The translations under genes and the position numbers were made by a program. The notes under the pieces are model-generated. The model searched no databases. It was not told the origin of the DNA and worked only from the letters and a program-made list of their open reading frames with translations. Of a stretch of 64,000 nucleotides of DNA, positions 52,355 through 60,394 are shown one piece after another. This stretch comes from Mycobacteriales bacterium (GTDB lineage Bacteria; Actinomycetota; Actinomycetes; BP-191), in assembly GCA_035714365.1 (NCBI GenBank), contig DASTMB010000061.1:30996-94995 (forward strand), in the 5' to 3' direction. Every line of letters starts with the position of its first letter. The first letter of the stretch is position 1.

Positions 52355-54716
52355 CGGGCGCTCCGGGGCGTGTCGAGGACGGGCAGGGGTCGGGGCAGCA
52401 GCGGGGTGGTGTCGTCGTCGTGGAACCGGGCGATGAATGCGTCTCCGTCCGGGTTGGGCACCGGCCGGGGCGCGTCGCGGGTCGGGAAGTCCGTCGAGTT
52501 GCCGCCGACGCGGCCGGACAGGATCGGGTCACCGGAGCGGGGGTCGAGGGTTAGACCGACCATGCTGTCCTCCTCGCCGAGGCCGCCGAAGTAGGTGGAG
52601 TAGCGGAGCTGCCGCAGGTCCCCGGTAAGCACGGTGAGGGTGTAGTCGTAGCCGCCGGCGTTACTGGCCTGCACCGGCCGGCGCGTCGGGTAGTCCCCCG
52701 AGTTGCTGATGCCGGCGACGGTGACCCGCCCGCTCCCGTCGACGGCAATCCGGGCAGGTGAGTCGCCGTGGCTGCCGCCGAGGAAGGTGGAGGCGAGGAT
52801 GCGGGTGCCGGCGGGGTCGAGGACGGTGACGAACCCGTCCGGCTCGATCCGCCCGCCACCATCGATAGTGCCGCCGCCGTAGCGGAGCTGCACCACCCCG
52901 GGAGTGACCGGGAAGTCGCGGGCTTCCGTCTCGCCCGCGACGTACACCCGGCCGCGCTGGTCGACGGTGACCGCGCGGGCGCGGCTCCAGTTGTCGAGGA
53001 ACCGTGGGTCGCTGTCGTCCCCGTCGACCCCGCCCAGGTAGTAGACCCAGCGAATCGCGCGGGCGTGCGGCGTCAACGCCGCGACGTACGCCAAGTCCTG
53101 CAAGCCGATGAGGGCGGTGCGCGGCAGCTGGCAGGTCGCGGCGGCGTTGCGCCGCACCTGACGGGCCGGCAGGTCGCAGGTGTTGGTGCCGCCGGCGACG
53201 TAGACACTGCCGTCGCGACCCAACGCCACCGACCACGCGTCGTCGGGGCCGTTACCGCCGAGGAAGGTGCTCGATACGACCGCACCGGCGGGGTGAACAC
53301 GGTCAGCACGCTCTCCCCGAAGCCGCCGTACACCGCGTCGACCGGGTGGCGCAGCGGGAAGTCGGCCCCGTCGGTGTACCCGGCCGCGTAAGTGGTGCCA
53401 TCCGGCGCGACGGCGATGGCGCGGAGCTCGTCCCATCCGCTCGCGGCGCCGAGGAACGTCGAGTAATGCAACGTCGCACCCCCGGGGTCGAGGGCGAACA
53501 CGAACCCGTCCATCGGGTTGCTGCGGTCCCGCAGCCGCGGCTGGGCGGCGCGCACCACCGGGAAGTTCCGAGACGTCGTGGCCCCGACGACGTGGATCAG
53601 CCCGGCCCGGTCCAATGCAATCGAGGTGGCGATGTCATAGGACGTGTTGCCGCCGATGATGGTGAGGAACACCAGCCGGCCCGCCGCGTCAAGTTTCACC
53701 ACCGCCACGTCCTGGTCGAGTGGCCACACGGATGACGGGACGGCCGCCGCGACGTCGTCGACGTCGGCGAGGCCCAGGGCGAGGCCGGCGAGGTAGGTAT
53801 TGCCGGCGCTGTCGGCGGCGACGGCGGGCGCCGTGCCCAGCCAGCTCGTCGCGCCGTCGCCGACGAACCGGGAGTAGACCAGCTCCGGGTCGATGACCAG
53901 CGGCCGGTGCCGGTCGAACCCGCCGACCGTGAAGCCCAGCGCGCCGTTCGGCTCGAGGCGGTAGCGCACCGGCACGGGTCGGCGCAGTCCCGTCATGGTC
54001 TGCCACGCCACCGGCGCCCGCTCCACCACCTGCTGCCCGGCGACGTCGACCGCCAGGTCGCCGCCGTCGGTGATGCGGATTCGCGTTGAATCCGGGTACC
54101 GCCAGCGGATCACCGCGGGGTCAGCCCCGGGAGCAACCGTGTAGGTGCCCTTCAACCCCCCGCCGGCGCCGGCGTCGTAGCGCAGCTCCACACCCGGGTA
54201 CAGGTCCCGGTACACCACCGCGGCGAACGTCCGGACCCCGGTGCGCCAGCCGGCCGGGTCGTTGCCGTGCAGGTAGTTCACCACCCCCGGCAGCCGCCCC
54301 GTCCCCTCGAGAACCCGGGTCGAGGCGCCAGCGAAACGCACCCGCACCGGCCGCACCGACACCCGCCGAGTCGCGGACGCGGCTGCGGAGAACGAGCGCA
54401 GCTGCCGCCGCCCAAGCGAATCAGCCAGCCGCGGGACGACCGGGGTCGGCACCGGCGCGACTGCGAACCCGTCTGCGGTAAGCAGAGCGACACCACCGCG
54501 GGTACGGGCCACGAACCGCACCGCGCGGTCCGCGACCTGGCCGCGGTTCTCCTCGAACGCCACCGGCAACCGATGCGCAGCGCTGGCCGCGGCTGGGGCC
54601 GCGGCGCGCGCCAACGCAGATGCGGTGGCGGCGTGGCCCGCGGCAGCGATCGGCGGCGCGGTGACGGCCAGGGCCGCGGCCGCCGCCACCCACCGTCCTC
54701 GGGACTTGCTGCCCAT
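52351..54716 (-). pseudogene. secreted SBBP beta-propeller protein, frameshifted
   Basis: From the ATG at 54716 (signal peptide, cut near ATASA) a frame encodes an N-terminal domain opening PVAFEENRGQVADRAVRFVA, the usual front of SBBP proteins, then propeller repeats (AVAADSAGNTYLAG, ALDRAGLIHVVGATTSRNFP). At GGGG 53290-53293 the frame breaks after FTPP; the next frame carries on with VVSSTFLGGNGPDDAWSVAL and further repeats to 52351. One added base in that run would restore a 788-residue protein. This may be a true pseudogene, programmed slippage or a sequencing error in a GC-rich homopolymer. Confidence 0.8.
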
Positions 54717-54888
54717 GCCGCCCCCACCCGAAATCGCTGGAATACGTGGGCGTGATGATTCGCATTCGGTCGTACATTTCCTAGGCACCAGCGTAGAAAT
54801 GTTGGGCAAATGCACACAGTGGAAATCGTGAGGCGGGTGATGCGGTGTGGGCGCTGCGGTAAGACGGAGCGGCGACGAAAGGGACCCG

Positions 54889-55848
54889 GTGCTCGAACCG
54901 CTCGGCGTGACTGACGTCGACGAAGCCGTCTACGAGCAGGTGCTCGCCGCGGGCGCAACAACGGAAGCTGACCTCACCCGCTTGACAGGGCTCGACGCGG
55001 CGGCCGTGGCCGATGCCTTAGCGCACCTCCAGCGATTCGGCCTGGTTAGTCGGCTCGCCACGTTGGAGCAGACTGTGGTCGCGCTACCTCCCGCGTTGGC
55101 GATCGAGGCGCTGGCGTTCCGCCGGTACCGGGAGGTCGACGAAGCTCGCGCCGCATCCGAGCGGTATGCCCGGCTCCACCAGCAGCGCCGCCCCGGCGAC
55201 GCCACCACCGGCTACGTCGAGGTCATTCACGGCACCGCGGCCATGCTCCAGCAGTCGATCCAGCTCCAGCTCGGCGCCCGCGAGCAGCTGCGTGTGTTCG
55301 ACCGAGCTCCCTACTCGCGCGTGAAGAGCTCGGTCGAGGAGACGACGCTGCTGGCCAGGGGTGTTCGCTGCCGCGCCCTCTACGACCCGGGCGGGGAGTC
55401 TGGCCGATGGACACTCGACGTCGCCGCCGGCGAGGAAGCCCGCTTGGCCACGGCTGAATTGCCGATGAAGCTCGCCATCGCCGACGACGCCTTGGCGCTT
55501 ATCCCGCTCCTCGATGATGCCTATGTCCACGAGCCGACAGCTCTCGTCGTGCGCCCCTCGAATCTGCTGACCGCGCTGATCGTCCTGTTCGAAGACCACT
55601 GGCGGCGAGCGGCCCCGATTCGCGTCGACGGCACGGTCGACACGGACACCGAGGCCGATCTCCCCATCGACGTCGGGTTGATCGCGTCGCTGCTCCTCGC
55701 TGGGTTCACCAGCGATGCGATCGCGCGCCAACTCGGCGTCACCCGGCGCACGCTGCACAACCACATCGACGCCGCGAAAGCCACCCTCGGCGTCGACAAC
55801 AAGTACCAGCTCGTGCTGCGCGCCAAGGAGCTTGGCCTGCTCGACTGA
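54889..55848 (+). CDS. TrmB/LuxR-like HTH transcription regulator
   Basis: This 319-residue protein starts at GTG 54889 behind AAAGGGA; a GTG at 54847 would add 14 residues. The N-terminus is a winged-helix (ATTEADLTRLTGLDAAAVAD, LQRFGLVSRL). The middle (about 95-230) resembles the ligand-binding part of TrmB-like regulators (VIHGTAAMLQQSIQLQLGAR). The C-terminus has a LuxR-type HTH (FTSDAIARQLGVTRRTLHNH, then VDNKYQLVLRAKELGLLD). It is divergent from the SBBP/TolB operon, its likely target. Confidence 0.78.
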   Translation: MLEPLGVTDVDEAVYEQVLAAGATTEADLTRLTGLDAAAVADALAHLQRFGLVSRLATLEQTVVALPPALAIEALAFRRYREVDEARAASERYARLHQQRRPGDATTGYVEVIHGTAAMLQQSIQLQLGAREQLRVFDRAPYSRVKSSVEETTLLARGVRCRALYDPGGESGRWTLDVAAGEEARLATAELPMKLAIADDALALIPLLDDAYVHEPTALVVRPSNLLTALIVLFEDHWRRAAPIRVDGTVDTDTEADLPIDVGLIASLLLAGFTSDAIARQLGVTRRTLHNHIDAAKATLGVDNKYQLVLRAKELGLLD

Positions 55849-55878
55849 CCGCGCGCATCAACGAGGATGCCGGTGCAC

Positions 55879-56268
55879 CTAGGCGGGTGGATTCGGGGCG
55901 AAGGCGAGCCTGACGCACTCCATGATGGCCTCGGCTGCGGCGCCAGGCGGCTGTTCTTCCGGGTCGCCGTGTCGGGCGATGCACAGCGCAATCGACGTGG
56001 TTGTGAGGTCGTACGAGGCGTCGGCCATCGCCCACAGCAGGTACGCAAGTCGCCGCGCGACCGCTTCGGGGTCACCGTCGCCGAGGACGTCGCGGACGAC
56101 TTCGGCGGTTTGCGCGTTCCAAATCGCGTGCGCCGACGGGGTTGGGGTGGCGGTGTCGTCGCCCTCAGCCGAGGTCGCGAAACGAGCCGTGACCAGCGCC
56201 CGTGCGGCCGCAATGGCGGCATCGGCATCCGGGCTTTGCGCGTCGATTGTCACATTGACCATGCTCAT
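55879..56268 (-). CDS. small acidic protein, unknown function
   Basis: This 129-residue protein starts at an ATG that overlaps the upstream stop by 4 nt (a second ATG is 6 nt inside). It is helical and acidic (DAAIAAARALVTARFATSAE, AEVVRDVLGDGDPEAVARRL, LLWAMADASYDLTTTSIAL) with no signal peptide. The family is not recognised; coupling to the 56265 gene suggests a shared function. Confidence 0.62.
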   Translation of the reverse strand: MSMVNVTIDAQSPDADAAIAAARALVTARFATSAEGDDTATPTPSAHAIWNAQTAEVVRDVLGDGDPEAVARRLAYLLWAMADASYDLTTTSIALCIARHGDPEEQPPGAAAEAIMECVRLAFAPNPPA

Positions 56269-56966
56269 TCCTCATTCGCTGCTGGCCTGGCCGCGATGGC
56301 GGCGTTAGCAGGCTCGTCGAGCCGCGCGGTCAGCCGAAGCCGCGGCGCGACCTCCGCCGGGGCACCTACCGCGCCGCACAGCATCTCGCGCACGGCGGCG
56401 AGCACCGCCGGAAGATCGGCGGCAACGGCGACTTCGGCGCGCAATCCGTGCACGGTCGCCAGCCAGCGTCCGTCCTCATCAACCGTCACCCGGACGTCGT
56501 ACGGGAGCACGCAGAACATGTACCAGTCGTCGGCGGCGAGCCAGGAACGCAGCCCAGCGAACTCGTCGTTGTAGCGGGGCTCGTTGTCCTCCAGCCAGCC
56601 GCGCAGCGCATCCACGCCCACGATGAAGTGGTTCTCATCCGCCGCGTAGTCGAACAACGAGAACTCGCCCAACCCGACAGCGGTCACGTTGAAAAGCGAC
56701 CGACCGAACGAGCCGAACGACCACAGCAGACCGAGGCGCCCACCGGAAGTGTCGATGTCGACGTGCCAGCCGGGCCGGCCAGCAAGCAGGTCACCAAGTT
56801 CGAGCCACCACTCGACCTGGTCAAAGCCGTAGAGCTTCTCGACCCACGCCCAGTACAGCGGAGAGCCGATATCGAAGCCGATCTCGACATCGTTCGACGG
56901 CCGACGTCCGCGCTGCTCATCGTCCACCTGCGCGCCCTCCTCTGGAGTCGACTCGCGTTCGCCCAC
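56265..56966 (-). CDS. unknown protein of the 56-60 kb locus
   Basis: This 233-residue acidic protein is taken from a GTG at 56966 with GGAGA upstream; a GTG at 56927 behind GAGGAGG is as likely. It has many Trp/Asp/Glu residues (FDIGSPLYWAWVEKLYGFDQ, WWLELGDLLAGRPGWHVDID), an aromatic-rich middle and a C-terminal part with RLRLTARLDEP. It has no signal or membrane segment and I recognise no family. It is divergent from the nuclease-like gene at 57019. Confidence 0.62.
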   Translation of the reverse strand: MGERESTPEEGAQVDDEQRGRRPSNDVEIGFDIGSPLYWAWVEKLYGFDQVEWWLELGDLLAGRPGWHVDIDTSGGRLGLLWSFGSFGRSLFNVTAVGLGEFSLFDYAADENHFIVGVDALRGWLEDNEPRYNDEFAGLRSWLAADDWYMFCVLPYDVRVTVDEDGRWLATVHGLRAEVAVAADLPAVLAAVREMLCGAVGAPAEVAPRLRLTARLDEPANAAIAARPAANEE

Positions 56967-57018
56967 GATGTTCTCCGGTGACACATATCGTGCCGCGGCG
57001 GTGCGGGATGCTCCCGTC

Positions 57019-58098
57019 ATGACCGGCGGCGCACACAGCGGGCTTCCGAGCCGTGCGTTGCGCCGGGCGGCGCGGCGTCGCGCGAACCGCGGCGGCTCGT
57101 TGCCGCCGGCTGCCGCGCTGCCGCTGCTGCCGATGGTGCCGTCGCGCGAGCGGGGCGCGCTCGCGGCGCTGCTCATCAACCGGGCGGTGTGGGTCCACGA
57201 GCGGATCGCGGCCGCCGAGCAGGCGTCGGTGCGCCTCGACGAGGACACGCTGACCCAGGACCTGCTGCTCGACATGCGGCTGGCGTACCCGGCGCTGCGG
57301 GTCATCCCGTTCAACCGCCGCGAGGAAGGGCGCAACGGCGCGGACTGGGAGTGGTGGATCGAAGGCCGCCGCCACTGGTTCGGCTTCCGCGTGCAGGCGA
57401 AGCGACTCCATCCGGTCGCCGGCAGCGCCCACGGCTACGACTTCGCCTACCAGTCGCGGCGGGCGCCACGCCGGCAGATCGACCTGCTCATCGAGTCCAG
57501 CCGGATGCGGCAGATCCCGGCGATCTACGCCCTCTACAACGGTCCGCAACTCGACGTGCGTCACCTGCCGTGGCTCTGCGACGCGCTGCCGCCCATGCAG
57601 CGCCTCGCCGGTGTGACGACGATCGCCGCGCCGGTGGCCCGTGCCCTACTCGACAGCGGCCGGGCGAGCACCGTCACCGACGTGTGGACCCGGACCCGGC
57701 CGTGGTCCTGCCTCGCCACCTGTGACCCCGGCTTCGGCCTATGCCAGCGCCTCCCGTGGTGGCCGTGGCGGCCGGACTCACCTGTCTACCGGTACCTGCG
57801 GCGTCCCGGCGATGAGAACGACCCCGCGGTCCGCGCGGCCGGCTTCGTCTACGAGCTGCACCGGTACGCGCGGCGCGACGTCGACGACGCCGAGGACAGG
57901 GTCGCCCGGACCCGCCTGCTCGCGCTCGACCGGGACCTGGACGTGGAGGAGACCGCCGGCCGGCTTCGGTGGCTGTTCCCCGACCCGCCGCCGTACGTCA
58001 CCCGCGCGCTCGACGCCGGCGTCGCCGCCGGTCTGCCCGACGATCCTGCGCAACCCGATCAGCTCGTCGTCATGCCCTACGCGCCAGCTGGCGGGTGA
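57019..58098 (+). CDS. DUF6615-like protein, possible PD-(D/E)XK nuclease
   Basis: This 359-residue protein carries GADWEWWIEG at about 107-116 and FRVQAKRL at about 124-131. This Asp-x-Glu ... Gln-x-Lys arrangement is the DUF6615 signature as I recall it and resembles a restriction-endonuclease core (an active-site Asp and Glu, then QxK). The region upstream (LLLDMRLAYPALRVIPFNRR) is the helix and strand that precede such cores. The C-terminal half is helical with a Cys-containing stretch (CLATCDPGFGLC). Activity is inferred. It starts at ATG 57019, with a weak ribosome site, and reads toward the 700-residue gene. Confidence 0.65.
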   Translation: MTGGAHSGLPSRALRRAARRRANRGGSLPPAAALPLLPMVPSRERGALAALLINRAVWVHERIAAAEQASVRLDEDTLTQDLLLDMRLAYPALRVIPFNRREEGRNGADWEWWIEGRRHWFGFRVQAKRLHPVAGSAHGYDFAYQSRRAPRRQIDLLIESSRMRQIPAIYALYNGPQLDVRHLPWLCDALPPMQRLAGVTTIAAPVARALLDSGRASTVTDVWTRTRPWSCLATCDPGFGLCQRLPWWPWRPDSPVYRYLRRPGDENDPAVRAAGFVYELHRYARRDVDDAEDRVARTRLLALDRDLDVEETAGRLRWLFPDPPPYVTRALDAGVAAGLPDDPAQPDQLVVMPYAPAGG

Positions 58099-58236
58099 GC
58101 GAGCGAAGGGTCACGGGGTCGTCGCCGACGTCCTCCCGCCGGTCACGACGATCGTCAACCACCTCATCGCCGCCGTGCACGTCTACGGTCAGGTGCCCCG
58201 CGCCGGCGATGAAGGCGCGGCTGGCCGTGCCAGGGT

Positions 58237-60339
58237 GTGGCCGTGGAACCGGAGCGTTTCAGTGGACCGGCTGCGGTGCGCGGTGTCGTCCTGCCGGCGC
58301 GAGCCGCGTACCTCGTGAAGGTCGGGAGTCGTCACGGTGTCCGCCGGGCGGTGCGCGAAGCGTCGAGCCGCTGGGGCGGCGCGACCGAGCCGATCATTCC
58401 GGTCCGCGCGGGCGGCAAGCTTGATCCGCTGTGGCGGCAGATGCTGGCCGCGGCGAACGTGGACGGCTTGGTGAACGTCGACGCCGGCTCCGCTGGCGAG
58501 AAGCTCGGCGCTGCACTCGGGTACGAGGTGGTGCCGATCGAGCACATCGACGGCTGGGGTCCCACGGCGTCCTCGTTGCGCCCCTCGCACGTGGAGGGGT
58601 TCGAGCAGGCGCAGGCGCCGGTGATCGCGAGCAGTTCGGACGCGCCGCTGTGGGAGGCCATCGCGGCTGGCGATGTCACCGAGGAGCACTACGCGCAGTT
58701 GCGCGAGCTCGCTGGCGGGTCCTACCGGGCACGGCCGGATGGCGTCGCTCGCGCGCAGCTCCGCCGTGGCGACACTCTGCTGGACCGCACGCTGGTGCAG
58801 TTCGAGGAGCACACGGCGACGAACCTGCCACCGGCCGCGCCGGCGGTGGTCTGGGTGACGAGTCCGAATGGCGTCGTCGACTGCGTCGCGTTCTGGAACC
58901 TGCGCGCCCTACGGTCGCTGAGCTTCAGGTACGCGCCGATGCTGCTGCTCCCGGACCGGGACGTCCAGCACTGGATCGAGTTCCGTGAGCAGTTCCACTT
59001 CGTGCTCGCCCGCCCCGCCGAGTTCACCCCGGACGTGCTGCTGCTCGGAGCGAACGCGGCGAAGCGGACTGCGCTGGCGACGCTCCTGGGCCTCACCCGG
59101 ACGACCGCTCAGGTGAAGTTCGGGCGGTCGATGCCGCCGCCACCGACCCGCACCGCACCGTTCACCTACCGCGACGACGTGCCGCCGTGGAGGCTGGTAC
59201 TGAACCAGCGGGAGTACGGGCGCGCCACAACGACCGAGATGCACGTCCACCAGGGCCAGGCGTCGGTCCGCATCACCTCCCCGGTGACCTTCACCGGGCC
59301 GGGAGGGTACGTGCTCCTCCGGATCGCCAGCGACGCCTTCGACGGGTTACCGCGGCGGCCCGTGATCGCCGAGACCGTCCTCCGCAACGCCACCTGGATG
59401 CGTGACGCCCTCGAGGTCCGCACGTACACCCTCCGCGACTACAACCTCGCGCTGACGCAGCCGAGCCTCCCCGAGTGCGTCACCCGCATCCTCGCGCAAC
59501 GCGCGACTACCCACCCGCTGTCGGACAAGGGCCGCCTCGGTGACGCGCTGCTGCGCCAGGTCGACCCCGCCGAGCTCCTCGCGCCGGGCGTGACCGAGGT
59601 GATCACCGCGCTGACGACGCCACGCGCACCGGCGCTGGAACGCGAACTCCGCCGCGCCCGGGAAGCCGGCCTCCCTGAGGACGACATCGTGGCGCTCGCC
59701 GCGACGTGGGGCGGCCGGCACGACCGCCGGTACCGGGGGGCCAGCGACATCGGGGGGGCCCACGCCGCGGCCGCCCTCGAGCGGCTCTGCCAGCTCGGCC
59801 TCGCTGAGCGAGGCGGGGAGACGAAGTGCACCCGCTGCGGGCTCGGCCACTTCGTGCCGCTCCCGTCCCTGGGTGCCCGCGCGGTCTGCCCAGGCTGTTT
59901 CGCCGACGCCACCTACACGACCACGACCGCAGGCCTGTCGGTTCGATACCGGCTCAACTCCTTCGTGGACCGCGCCAGCGATCAAGGGGTGATTCCGCAC
60001 CTCCTCGTGATCGCTGCCCTGGCGACGACCCACCCGCACACGTACCTTCTCCCCGGGGTCAACTTGGAGTTCCACGACGGCCACACGGGCGAGATCGACC
60101 TTGTCGGTGTCATCGACGGCCGGTTCGTGGCGGGAGAGGTCAAGACGAACGCGTTCGAGTTCACGCAGGAGCAGATCGACCACACGGTCGACCTCACCAC
60201 GCGGTTGGACGCCGAGGTGTGCGTCCTCGCCGCCGTCGACGAGATCCCGGCGACCGTGCGGGAGTACGCCGCGGCGGCGGCGACCGTGGCTGGTCTCGAC
60301 CTGACGATCCTCGATCGCACGGAGCTGCGGCCACGCTGA
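58237..60339 (+). CDS. 700-residue unknown with zinc ribbon and PD-(D/E)XK-like C-terminus
   Basis: This 700-residue protein has no signal peptide. The first 500 residues (VRGVVLPARAAYLVKVGSRH, FEEHTATNLPPAAPAVVWVT) match no family I know. Near 530-560 is a zinc ribbon (CTRCGLGHFVPLP, then VCPGC). From about 605 to 660 it reads as a restriction-endonuclease fold: LEFHDGHTGEIDLVG supplies the acid, GRFVAGEVK the E-x-K pair, and FTQEQIDHTVDLT the helix after it. The arrangement fits a DNA-targeting effector. It begins at GTG 58237 (GTG 58243 possible), 138 bp after the DUF6615-like gene. Confidence 0.72.
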   Translation: MAVEPERFSGPAAVRGVVLPARAAYLVKVGSRHGVRRAVREASSRWGGATEPIIPVRAGGKLDPLWRQMLAAANVDGLVNVDAGSAGEKLGAALGYEVVPIEHIDGWGPTASSLRPSHVEGFEQAQAPVIASSSDAPLWEAIAAGDVTEEHYAQLRELAGGSYRARPDGVARAQLRRGDTLLDRTLVQFEEHTATNLPPAAPAVVWVTSPNGVVDCVAFWNLRALRSLSFRYAPMLLLPDRDVQHWIEFREQFHFVLARPAEFTPDVLLLGANAAKRTALATLLGLTRTTAQVKFGRSMPPPPTRTAPFTYRDDVPPWRLVLNQREYGRATTTEMHVHQGQASVRITSPVTFTGPGGYVLLRIASDAFDGLPRRPVIAETVLRNATWMRDALEVRTYTLRDYNLALTQPSLPECVTRILAQRATTHPLSDKGRLGDALLRQVDPAELLAPGVTEVITALTTPRAPALERELRRAREAGLPEDDIVALAATWGGRHDRRYRGASDIGGAHAAAALERLCQLGLAERGGETKCTRCGLGHFVPLPSLGARAVCPGCFADATYTTTTAGLSVRYRLNSFVDRASDQGVIPHLLVIAALATTHPHTYLLPGVNLEFHDGHTGEIDLVGVIDGRFVAGEVKTNAFEFTQEQIDHTVDLTTRLDAEVCVLAAVDEIPATVREYAAAAATVAGLDLTILDRTELRPR

Positions 60340-60342
60340 CGC

Positions 60343-60373
60343 CGCTCGACCACCGCAGCACGCTCGTCGAGCG
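60343..60373. terminator. weak inverted repeat in a convergent gap
   Basis: CGCTCGAC (60343-60350) and GTCGAGCG (60366-60373) form a perfect 8-bp stem with a 15-nt loop, in the 55-bp gap between the ends of two opposing genes. It is a plausible but weak shared terminator. Confidence 0.4.
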
Positions 60374-60394
60374 ATCCGGGGCGGCCCCAGTGCG

